Assembly: GCA_045837725.1 (NCBI GenBank)
Contig: JBEWZL010000212.1
Location: 1-64,000, forward strand
Direction: 5' to 3'
DNA from: Vermamoeba vermiformis
Lineage: Eukaryota; Tubulinea; Echinamoebida
Length of the DNA stretch: 64,000 bases
Shown: one piece after another, positions 39,601 through 49,742 of the stretch
Position numbering within the stretch: position 1 is the first letter of the stretch
How the letters are laid out: each line of letters begins with the position of its first letter
The notes under the pieces: generated by a model
The model's database searches: none
What the model was told of the DNA's origin: nothing
Seen by the model: the letters and a program-made list of their open reading frames with translations, nothing else
Program-made: the position numbers and the translations under genes

Positions 39601-42510
39601 ACGAAACCTTCCAAATATGGAAAGTGTCCTTACTTTGGTGCGCTCACTGTGCTCGTGTCATGTTCCGTGTTGACGACCCAAATCTTTCGCAACTCTGAGT
39701 AACTTTCAAATCGAGGGTACACGTCCAAGTACATCGTTTCATAGCAATAAGCATATGCTAGGACATTGATGTTAGTACTGTATTGATTCTAAATTATGAA
39801 GTCAGACTTACCTTGTCTCAGGATTGAAGGCAAGTGCTCTTGTTTGACGACAGAGAAAATAACTTCTTCTTCGGCAAAACCAAATGCCTCGGTGATCATT
39901 TTGATGCAGAAGTAATTTCGACCCTCGCACAAGGCACCGAACAACATCAAGACTTCCTTGAAGAACAACATCTCAGGGTGTGCTGTCATGCGTGGATCTG
40001 ACTTTGGTGCGGCCTCGGTGACGGGCAGCCATTGGTCTTTGACTAACAGCTCGTACTTGCCCTCTTGCAACCTTCTTTTAATCACAATGTCTTTATGATT
40101 GACGAGCTCTTGGCCAATGTAAATCTGATTGCGAATCACGTTGATGTCTTTGTACTTGCAAATTTTGCGTAGAAGCTGCAAATATTGCGGGTCTTTAGTC
40201 GCTGTCGCCATCTTGAACACGTCCTTGATGAACTGATGTCTCACATTGAACAACAATTCTTGATTTTCGAACGCGTTTTCAAATGCTTCTGCGATAGGCA
40301 ATTGAATCAAATGGTTAGCCTATCAAAAGCGTTAGAAAAAAATAATATTACGGGGTCTTTTGTCCGTACCCAGTTCTCGCTGCGCTCCATAAAAAAGTTC
40401 AAGTTGAGCGTCTGTAGCAAGTGCAAAGCGAGTTTAGGATGGCCCTTAGAAATCAAGCCCATCAAGTAGATCGATTTACGTGCGATTGTGATGGGCTGTT
40501 TGGACTGCTCGATTCGACTCATTAGACCCAACAAGTCCATGATACCTTGATCAGCCAACAGCTTTTGACGGATAATCAACGTTGCGTATTCTCTTAGCAT
40601 TGATAATTTGACTATAATAAAGTATTAGTTCCTGATATTGAGGCACTCGCATGGTTTCAAAACGTTACCTTCTTCGCCTTCAGCAGAACTCGCGTCTTTG
40701 TCTCGATTAGACGTATCAGGGGCGATTAATTCTTCAATTTTATCCAAGTAATGCATCAGAGTTTGATGCCTGGACTCAGGAATAATCTCTTCCTTCATCT
40801 GCAGAGTGGTCAGTTCGGTCCTATTAGTCCATTTATCTACATACCGCTGCAACGTAATCTTCCATATACTGCTTCATATGGGCGATTACTTCATACTCAG
40901 TGAGTTGTTGAGTCGGAATTTCTTCGACGAGGAACGCGTCTTTGCTGAAAAATCGACGTGTCGCATTGACCTCGACAAATAGTTAGTATCAACGCCTCAA
41001 ATGTGTGCTGATGAAAACTCACTTCAAATGACTCGGTAATACCAATAGGACTCTCGGGATTAGTGTGCAGCCAGTACTTTCCGTTGACCGATTGGATGCG
41101 CGCAACAGATCCGACCGTGACTTCAGCTGAGTAATTCTCCTTGTTCTCAGTCTGATTGACTTTGTCTTTTGCATTCACAAAAATAAATAACGTGAATGGA
41201 TCTTCTTTAGCGTCAGTTAACTTCAACGCAAAATTCTCCGTTGGTTTTGCTGGATTCGCTTCGTCTTTTTTATCGACATTTTGCAACTCTGTTTCTTCAC
41301 TCGCAACTTCTTTAGTTGACCTTAGCGAGTATAGTGATAAATATAACTTTGTGCCAAATAAACGTAGTCTGAATGGCTTAGACCATAAAATTTCTGATTC
41401 CAACGAGGAATTTTCCACTTTGACTTTCTTCACCACATCTTCAATGACCCATATTGACGAATAACAATGCGTCACGAGTGTATTGACGTCAGATTTGCAT
41501 CGCACTACCGAATCGAATTCTACTCGGTTGAGCGTTTGTAAATAATTGAACAGCTTCATCTTGGCATACATATATCCAGTCACCGTGTGAAACAATCTTA
41601 TCGGCATATTGTGTCTTAATGCGTTGACAAGTGCTTCTGGCTGATCGTACAAGTTGATTGAAAAAGTTGTAAATTTTAACGGCTTGAGTTCGACTTCGTA
41701 AATTTCATCGCCTCTAATGCCCTCTGACGGGAACAATGCCTGCTGTAATGTCACGCCAAAAGTGACACTTTCTAACTTAATTTTGTCTCCAATCAACACT
41801 GGCTCTCCGTCTTTTCTCGCTGCATTTTTTATGTTCACGTCAGCAGGTGAGATTTTGAACCAACATCTACGAGAGCCTTCTTTATCCAACATTAGCCTTA
41901 AGTCACCTAGTGTCTGCTCGGCAACGCTGAGATATTTTCGAGTTCTGTAGTGGAATAGCTATTCACAGAAAAAATATTTTAGTCACGCAAGTTGACGTGC
42001 CACCGTGGCATTTTGGCGCTAACTTACCTGAATAATTTGTCCGTAGACGATATTACGAGACCAAAACTGGTCAATGGTCGTGTCTAATTCTTTCCTTATT
42101 CTCGTCTAATATTAAATTAATTAAAGTTCACACAACGGGACTGGTAAAATGTGACCGTCTCATTACCTCACGTGCTTCGACAGTTTCTGCATTTGCGTTT
42201 CTTCTAGCACCACCCTCTTTGTATTGCCTCATAGGAGTAATTTTGAACACAGTTTCTGTATTTGAGTGAAAATTAGCCATGTACAGAAATTTATTTAATG
42301 AAACGGATCTCCTCCACGAAATTGACCGAAAAACGCCGATGAACTCGGCATACTGTCAAACATCGCTAAATACCTTTTTCTTTCGAGGCTTTAATGACTA
42401 CACGGTCTTCTCCAACTCCATCTGAGCACAAGTACCCATCTTCTTCCCCATCTTCAGCAAAAAATAATACCAAGTCTCCAGGCTTTAAATTTCGCTTCTG
42501 TACTTCCACT
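33679..42510 (-). CDS. Inositol 1,4,5-trisphosphate receptor-type calcium channel
   Basis: A gene of about 9 kb with more than 20 exons for a tetrameric release channel of internal calcium stores. In order from 42510: the ligand-region N-terminus (GDLVLFFAEDGEEDGYL, then VFKITPMRQY, the counterpart of the LYAEGS and KVCPMNRY region of animal receptors); MIR repeats (41900-40950); RIH domains (40600-38600); a long helical mid-region with disordered basic inserts (37860-37930); membrane segments from 35300; the pore exons (CTLTNLWAG, then ISGGSLIYTL); the inner helix ending LAVLVDHFAEMRSK; and the conserved FICTLKREVF and HYLYFVMYLKD zinc-finger-like linker. It ends in a coiled coil. The selectivity filter does not match the animal GGGVGD pattern. 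The first coding exon is not resolved; an ATG at 42740 lies in a possible first exon whose phase does not fit. Confidence 0.9.
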
Positions 42511-42950
42511 AATATTTATTTTGTCAGTAATCAAGATTGAATAGCGTTTAATTATTTGTATTTTGTGAATTGAAGGGGTAGATCAAAATTATTACCGCAC
42601 AGAAAAAACTAATAAAGCGCGTTTTGCCATGGAATTAATTAAACAAGGCAAGCATTAAATGCTTTAGTCAAAAGAATTTACCTGAAGTTCTGGGGACGTT
42701 TGTTTGGATCTAAGCGTTGTGCGTCAAAAGAAGGCTTCATTATAATTTATGTTTTAATTGTTGTAGTATTTCGTTACATTACGCTGTGGTAGCGTCAATT
42801 GAAGTTGTCAATAAAACTGATCGGCGCGCGTGCAAAATAATTATTGTTGTGATTTCAGGCATTCATGAAAAAGTTAGCACTTTCCAAAATAGGAAAGAGA
42901 ACTAAAGGAACGCTTTAAATGCCTTATTTATACATAAATATATTATATTA
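42511..42950. other. 5' region of the IP3 receptor gene and 3' end of HIS3
   Basis: AT-rich; it should contain the first exon of the IP3 receptor gene. A candidate donor (CAG/GTAAAT on the minus strand) is at about 42682, but its phase does not match the next exon. Confidence 0.35.
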
Positions 42951-43903
42951 TTACAAAACCTCTTTTGTGCTCGGAATAATGTGTTTTCGATTCGGATCAA
43001 CTGCAACAGCTTGTCTTAACGCCAGAGCTAAAGCTTTAAATGCAGACTCGACCTTATGATGGTGATTGAATCCGTATAAACATCGCACGTGTAATGTTAA
43101 TCTGGCAGCAGTCGCTAAAAGAGGAAAGATATCGTTAGTATACGGATCTGATGCGGACCATTCATTTCGTACCAAAGGATTGAAACACGTGAGGAATCAT
43201 TTCACACGAAAGGTCTCCAATCTTCTCACGCTCGAGACCCAATTCGATGACTGAGTGTGGACGGCTTGAAATATCCACTACTGCAAGACTCAATGCTTCG
43301 TCAAGTGGCGCGTGAGCAGATCCGTATCTGTACGCAAAATGTCAAAATTCGAACTATCCTTCATTTGGATATAATATAGGTAGGTAATAAATACCTCGCA
43401 ATGCCTGTTCGCTCTTGAAGCGCCATATCAAAAGCCGATCCAAGTGCCAGCGCGCAATCTTCCGCGGTGTGATGATCATCAACGACTAAATCGCCCTTGC
43501 AGTGCAATAATAAATCGAAGTGACCGTGTTTAGCCAATGCGTGGAACATGTGGTCCAAAAATCCTAGTGATAGGGAAATAAGCCAGAAAGAACATTTACT
43601 ACTTAATCCGCAACTCGTGAAGTGATTTTGTATTGAAATAATCTTACCAATGCCAGTATTTACGTCGATTTTCTCGCCAGTTCCATCCAAATTCAACTCG
43701 CATCTAATTTGAGTTTCTTTTGTCTTTCTTTCGACCACCGCAAATCGTCGTTTGCTTCCTTCGATTTTTTCTGAATTTTCTAACGCAGTGCTGATTTTTT
43801 TCAAGTTGGTTTTCAATGTCGTCCTCTGCTCAAGCGTCAACTTTTGCACGACTTGCGCCAGATCTTCATCTTTAAGCTTGAGAAGGCTTTCGATATCAGC
43901 CAT
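42951..43903 (-). CDS. HIS3: Imidazoleglycerol-phosphate dehydratase
   Basis: Catalyses the dehydration of imidazoleglycerol phosphate to imidazole acetol phosphate in histidine synthesis, using manganese bound by histidine clusters. These are visible: [47 protein letters not shown] and [19 protein letters not shown], the last being the second cluster. The intron at about 43108-43163, with a clear CTAAC branch site, joins HVFQSF to [10 protein letters not shown]. The ATG at 43903 is favoured; another in-frame ATG lies at 43936. An extra N-terminal helical segment of about 50 residues precedes the usual enzyme, which is unusual for this family. The gene is head to head with HIS1. Confidence 0.93.
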
Positions 43904-44381
43904 GTTTACAAAATGATGTGTATGTATTGGTCTCAAAATAGCTATTGAATGGTCGCGCGACGAAACAATTTCAGACCGTTGTCAAACGATATTTTTTAGC
44001 CGCTCGCAGTAAACACCTCATTTTAGCGCTCCCCACGCTGAATATCAACTAACAACGCTAATTATATCCTTTGGTAAGTTTTGGAATTGCTTTATCGATA
44101 AAAGAGGTCCGCACATACGCGGATCTATTGCAAAAGTTACAACGCTCAATTTAATTATGATTGTAGCGTCACGTATATTTTACAAGATAATTACGTTGGA
44201 TTTTATTTTTGATGGTTCCGATCTCTCGAGAAAATATCTTCCGTCGGTTCAAGTTCCTGTATAATTCGCAAAATAATTGTTTTACGATCAAGAAATATCT
44301 TTTACGTTTTCTTAACCTCCCTAATAAATATCTTCGCCGATATTAACTCAACAATTTAATTCCAGATCCCGCAGCAAACAG
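43904..44381. promoter_or_regulatory. Shared divergent promoter of HIS3 and HIS1
   Basis: A 478-base spacer lies between the start codons of two enzymes of the same pathway that read apart. It is AT-rich towards HIS1. No unambiguous TATA box is visible. Joint regulation is inference from the arrangement. Confidence 0.6.
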
Positions 44382-45828
44382 ATGGAAGAAATTCTCTCAA
44401 ACTTAGAAGGGCGATGCATTCTTGCAGTGCCGAAGAAGGGTCGCTTGCACGAGAAGATTATCCCGCTGTTGGAGAAGATGGACATTCAGTTCGTTCGTCA
44501 ACACCGATTAGACATTGCGTTGAGCACCAACCACGCCAATTTGGCTATTTTATTCTTGCCTGCTGCAGATATTCCGCTGTACACCTCTCTTGGTAAGCAC
44601 AGAACCCCATATATTAACCGCCTTACAAAATTTATGTTTATTTTTAAACTGGATCTCGCCAAACGAGCAACCGATTTCTTATGCCCAATATATTTTACTT
44701 AATATTGCTCTTTTTTTAATGGTATATTTAAAGGACGAGTCGATGTTGGCATTACCGGTCAAGATCTGATTCAAGAATCAAAAGCTGATGTCATCGAGCT
44801 CTCACGTTTGGGATTTGGCAAGTGCAGATTATGCGTTCAAGCGCCTAAGAAAGCTGGCATTAAGGATGTTAAAGTAAGCATCATTATTAATGCCAAACGT
44901 CCTTGCTCAATTTGGAAGCCAATACTCTGGCTCGTGATAATTATTTATTAACGGCTTTTATTTCCTATTTAGTCATTGGTTGGCAAGCGCATTATTACTT
45001 CGTTCCCTAATCTGACGGAACAATTCTTCAAAAAATTGGATCCCAACACTCCGACCACCATCAAATCAATTTCTGGATCCGTTGAAATCGCCTGTGCGTT
45101 AGGCTTGGCCGATGCTATTGTCGATTTGGTCGAATCTGGTGCCACCATGAAAGCTGCTGGTACGATCACATGTTTGACACCGTTTTGTATAAGATAACGT
45201 GTTGATGTTGACACTCTCTCAAGGTCTGGAGATTGTCGACAAAATCCTCGACACTGAAGCCGTGCTGATTGCTAACCCACACACCTCCCACAAGAACGTC
45301 ATTGAAATGGTAAAGCGACGATTATTAGGTACGTCATTTTATTGACACGTGTCAAACTCTGAAGATGACAGTGTCCTCATAAGATCGTATCCATTTGGAG
45401 TAGTGAATAGTGATGCAGTTGTTTGACGCTTTAATTCTTTTTTTGTGATGTGACACGTGTCACTTTTTTTATGCGCAAGGGACCTATCTTCACGTGCATT
45501 TGTATCATTATCTACATTATTATTCGAGCTATACAATATGTCACTATGATGTACTTACGGCCCTTTACTATTAGGCGTATTGACGGCTCAACGCTACGTC
45601 ATGATTGAATACAACATTGAACGAAAGAACCTCCAACAAGCGGTTGAAATTACGCCCGGTCAAAAGTCACCCACTCTGTCGCCGTTAGAAGAGAACGAAT
45701 GGGTCGCTGTTAAGGCCATGGTCAAAGCTAACGAGGTCAATGACATTATGGATCGATTAGTGAACGTCGGTGCTACTGACATTTTTGTCACGCAGATCCA
45801 CAACTGTCGTGTAGAACACTCAAAGTAA
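44382..45828 (+). CDS. HIS1: ATP phosphoribosyltransferase, long form
   Basis: Catalyses the first and feedback-controlled step of histidine synthesis: ATP plus PRPP to phosphoribosyl-ATP. Exons 44382-44592, 44734-44873, 44973-45159, 45224-45328 and 45575-45828 give 298 residues. The N-terminal half has the start of the catalytic fold (CILAVPKKGRLHEKI) and the conserved VDVGITGQDLI. SGSVEIACALGLADAIVDLV is the PRPP-binding region. The last exon encodes an ACT-like C-terminal domain (MVKANEVNDIMDRLVNVGA), which marks the long, histidine-inhibited form, hexameric in known members. The 246-base last intron is the longest and carries three CACGTG sites. The stop lies 16 bases from the stop of the convergent gene. 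Confidence 0.95.
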
Positions 45829-45844
45829 AAAAGAAGTAAGGACT

Positions 45845-47309
45845 TTATATTTTAAACAAAAACTTCCGTTGTCCTAAGAACCGAAGATTACAATCATTTG
45901 CACCAACTTCAGCAGTGATTTGTAGCGGCAATGACTGGTACCAATATCTGCAGACCAGTCGGTAGTCGTCCGAGTTATCCAAATGTTTCGTAATTTCGTT
46001 CACTATTTCTGCTAGCACAAGCGCCGTAGGTGCTCCTGACTCGTCGCCCTCAATAACAAGCACCTCTCGTTGAATGTACTTGTCTTTGATCAACGGGTAC
46101 AGCGATAATGAAATTCCATCGGATCCGATTGCAACTTGATGAAAAGTGCCAGCAAGTCTCTTTGGGTTCTTTCCGCTTAACGTAATCTCCAATATGAACC
46201 ATCCACTAGGATGCAATTGGAGTTTATATTCGTCGATACGATCCCACCGGCTGACTTTTCCAGCAGACGAAAATTTGAGAGGCTCTTTGCCAAATTTGGA
46301 AATCCATTCTTCGCTTTCAGCCGGTGAAACCTCCGAGTGCTTTGGGACGGTGAACTCGCGCGATACACTAGCATAATCTTTTGATAAGGGTCGTGATAGA
46401 CTAGTCACTGTAAATTTGAATAAATAACGCTCGCCGGATCGCAGTTGACTTTTTGAATAAAATAACGTTGATGCAAATGAATTCAGTTGAATTAATGTCC
46501 TATTATTGCCAACGCTTTCTACTGTTGCTGAGAATATGCCATCGCCTACATATCGCTCGCCAAAGTTCGCTGAAAACTGGTTAAGTACGGCTAATTCTTC
46601 CACATTAATCCTCAAAAAATCTGACATTTGTTTCCAGTGATCTTTGACGACTATAAGTGGACTCTCTATAGTCACTCCTAGTGGAATAATTTCATGATAT
46701 AGCTGCGCCTCGTAGATCTCGTCCATATACGAGATTTTCAGATCCGAATCTTCACTGTCAATCCAACTTTCAGTGCCTTGAAGTCTGTATCTTAATTTAA
46801 ATATAAATTTTACATGATAGTTATTTTTCGGCTTAATTCGAGCGAGATGGAATGACTGTGTATGAATGACAGGCTCTGATAATTGTTTAGCATAGCCACA
46901 AACGACAATATTACATTGAAATAAATTGTCTTCGCCTTCCACTACTATTTTAATACTAGTACTACTGCTTAATTCGCCATTGGTGAAGTGTAAACCTTTC
47001 AGCTCGTTGTTTTTGTCATCGTACAGCCGCCATGTCAATCTTGGGTTGTTAATCGACACGTTTATTACGTGATAGTAATATTTATCGTTGTTAATAGGCA
47101 ATTTAAATATATGAGTGTTATTCGTGGAACTTCCATACTGTTGAAAGGCGATCTCATAAATATCTGACGAGAAATATCATTAATAAATATTTTGTAGGCA
47201 TTAAAATGTTCATTGATAAGTTAACTATTCGCTAATTATTATATTTTTATGATTTCAAACAAGAATAAATTTGTTTTAAAAATTAAATACCCGGATCAGT
47301 GCTTGACAT
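45845..47309 (-). CDS. Unrecognised beta-rich protein
   Basis: A two-exon gene: a first exon of six codons (MSSTDP, start at 47309), a short intron, then one long exon to the stop, totalling about 445 residues. There is no signal peptide or membrane segment. The protein has alternating hydrophobic patterns typical of beta sandwiches (for example YYHVINVSINNPRLTWRLYD) and few low-complexity parts. I recognise no catalytic motif or family. It converges on HIS1, 16 bases between stops. The tiny first exon and matching phase make this model convincing as a gene although the function is unknown. Confidence 0.72.
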
Positions 47310-47501
47310 GTCGTTCAAAAGTCAATCTGGTTGCGAAATCAAATAATTCGCTGGATACTATAAGGTAGATTGTTTTGGAGGGCTGTGTTGCGTTGTTTTT
47401 CGTAGTCAAGAAAAGTTACGAATAAATTTCAGGCGATTAACCCGTCCAGCACGTCAACAGGACAATAATAGTACTGAATTGATTATATTACACTTGTATT
47501 T

Positions 47502-48167
47502 TTATTTATTCGGCGGATAAAAGCATACTGAATCAATTGGATTGTTGGTGTGTTCGTACGAGGCATGAACAAAATCTATTTGCATTCCTAGCTTCTTATA
47601 ATCAACATATATATTAACTATACCTCCTACACTAGGCTTTGGTTTGCCTTCTGGCTCTCCATATCTGAAAAGAAAAGAAATTAGCCGTTAGATCCGGATG
47701 TAATTTCATACAGGTAACTACGTACTTTTTAACGATTTCAACATTGTTCATATCCAAATTAAGCTCATTTGGTAATTTTCCTAAATATTTTGCGAATTTT
47801 TGCTTGTTTGTAGTGTTGTACACGAACACTGAATCTAGAGTCCTCTCTCCACTCTTCGACTTTGCAAATTGAAATGATATTCCATATTTCTTGAAGTTGA
47901 TATAAGTACAATCTGAGTAGTCTTTTGTTTCAGCTCCATCGAGTTGTGCAATAAACTTTAGGTCGGGATCTGTTTGCTTTTTCCCAAACTTCGCAAAGAA
48001 AATTAGATAATTAACGATATGATAATATAAATAACAGTATAATATTGCTATATGAAATAGTATCGCTCCTTTTAATTATTTGATTTTTAAATCATTTTTT
48101 GTTTGGATCAACTTACCAGCGAATAGAAATCAATCGTCTTGAATACTTCTGGGCAAGTTTCAGCCAT
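47502..48167 (-). CDS. Small protein made of two similar halves, unrecognised
   Basis: Three exons: MAETCPEVFKTIDFYSL, a middle exon, and a last exon starting GEPEGKPK, about 150 residues in all. Two halves look alike: YINFKKYGISFQF then LDSVFVYN in the first, and IYVDYKKLGMQIDF then IDSVCFYP in the second, joined by LPNELNLDMNNVEIVKKYGEP. That implies an internal duplication of a small alpha/beta unit. No signal or membrane segment is present. I cannot name a family; the compact repeat recalls small soluble bacterial proteins of unknown role, which is only an impression. Confidence 0.68.
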
Positions 48168-48618
48168 GATTATAATAATAGAGTTATAAGAAATAATGCG
48201 CGATGTGTTGTGCTCAGGTTGTGACGAGCAACAAAAATTTCGCTAGATCGAACATTGCGATGACAACACAATTTGTTGGCTTCGTTTTAATAATATAAGA
48301 CCAGATCGAAGTTCTAGAAGACGGCGAACATAATAACAAAAGTCCGCTGTGCTCTCGTTTGTTAAGTGGTGGCGCTAATGACCATAAAAGGAAAGCTTCT
48401 CGATGACGTAGATCTACCGGCGAAATTTACCAAAGATTGACAGTCTCTTCGTCGCCGCAAATGCCTATATTAGGAATGCTTCTTAAATCACGGACACTTA
48501 TCAATAAAATTATTCTCCGCGCTAAATAGTATAAATACTTGAGCTTTGTACTCATTCAATTCAACAACAAACAACAGAACAAATAACACAAGCAATACTA
48601 CTACATAATAATAACAAT
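48168..48618. promoter_or_regulatory. Divergent spacer with the NmrA-like gene promoter
   Basis: The right part has a TATA box at 48530-48537 and a CAAC-rich, G-poor leader from about 48558 to the ATG. The left part serves the minus-strand repeat protein and shows no TATA box. Confidence 0.6.
48530..48537 (+). promoter_or_regulatory. TATA box of the NmrA-like gene
   Basis: TATAAATA about 80 bases before the ATG at 48619, placing transcription start near 48560 if spacing is typical. A CAAC-rich leader follows. Confidence 0.65.
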
Positions 48619-49611
48619 ATGGCTAGTATTTTTGTATTCGTGCCTTCAGGAAACGTCGGTGCTCACGTAGCAGATCAGCTCGCAAAAAAAGGCGTCCAAT
48701 TCAAAGCTGGCGTTAGAGACGCAGCTAAAGGCGAAGAACTTAAGAAGAAGTACGGCGATAAAGTGGAGCCTGTAATTATCGACCTCTACAATCAAGATTC
48801 GTTGGATGCGGCTCTCAAGGGCATTGAAAAAGTTTTCTTGGGCACTCCTAGAGGTACTTTCTAGCCACAATATTTTTACGTATGAATGAGTTAAAACTAA
48901 TTTTCGATTATTTAGGCCAAACAATCGCTCCTACATTAAACGTCGGAAAGGCTGCGCAGAGTAAGTTGCAGATCAGTCACAGTTTTTATCGAATACACTT
49001 CTAACCCCTATTCTTTAGAAAACGGCGTGAAGCATATTGTGAAGTTAGCAGCGTTAGGCGCTGAAAATCCGGACAAATTCTGGTGGGCCGGTGAGCATAC
49101 TAAATCCGAAGCAGGCTTGAAGGAAATGGGCCTCGCAGTGACTTCTATTCGCCCCGCTGCATTCTACAGCAACTTTATCAACTTGAATTCGCAAACTATT
49201 AAGGCACAAAAGAAGATCTTCCAAGCTATGGCAGATTCGAAAGCCAACTTCGTCTATCCTGGAGACATCGCCGCTGCCGTGATCGTCGCCTTGACTACTC
49301 CTGGTCACGAGAATAAGGAGTACTACATCACTGGTCCCGAGTCCTACAGCTACCATCAAATAGCGGATCTGTTCACCCAAGTGCTCGGCGAGAAAATTGA
49401 ATACGTGCCCATCACTGACACTACTCTGCGCGAAGAAGCCAAGAAATTTATGCCAAATCAAGAAGCTATCGATGGAATGGCAAACTTGTGGCAGTACTTC
49501 CGCGACGGCTATTATGACGTGAAGACTAAGGACTTGGAGAACTTGACCGGATCTACAGGCAAGCCACTCAAGGAATGGATCCAAGAAAATGCTGCTTTGT
49601 TCAAGCAATAG
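48619..49611 (+). CDS. NmrA-like atypical short-chain dehydrogenase
   Basis: Rossmann-fold NAD(P)-binding protein of the NmrA / NAD(P)H-quinone-reductase-sensor group. Exons 48619-48853, 48916-48960 and 49019-49611 give 290 residues. The nucleotide loop at the N-terminus reads VFVPSGNVGAHVADQL, a variant of the usual TGATGxxG. VEPVIIDLYNQDSLDAALKG supplies the second adenosine strand, and AAFYSNFIN sits where this family has a conserved Asn-rich stretch. The protein may be a redox sensor or reductase; the substrate cannot be inferred. TATA box, CAAC-rich leader and biased codons suggest strong expression. The poly(A) signal is at 49629-49634. Confidence 0.88.
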
Positions 49612-49628
49612 ACTCGTATTTCCTAACA

Positions 49629-49634
49629 AATAAA
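49629..49634 (+). terminator. Poly(A) signal of the NmrA-like gene
   Basis: AATAAA 17 bases after the stop at 49611. Confidence 0.55.
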
Positions 49635-49742
49635 AGCTTACGCGTAAACCTGCGTGTATTCTTAGAAATTATTATTATTATCTTATCGACTAGAACTCAC
49701 TTAGAGTGGCAACTATTTACATATAACACAATAAATACACGT

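Noticed and set aside
49054-49629. 191-codon open frame antisense to the NmrA-like gene
   Set aside because: Overlaps a well-supported enzyme exon entirely; no domain features.
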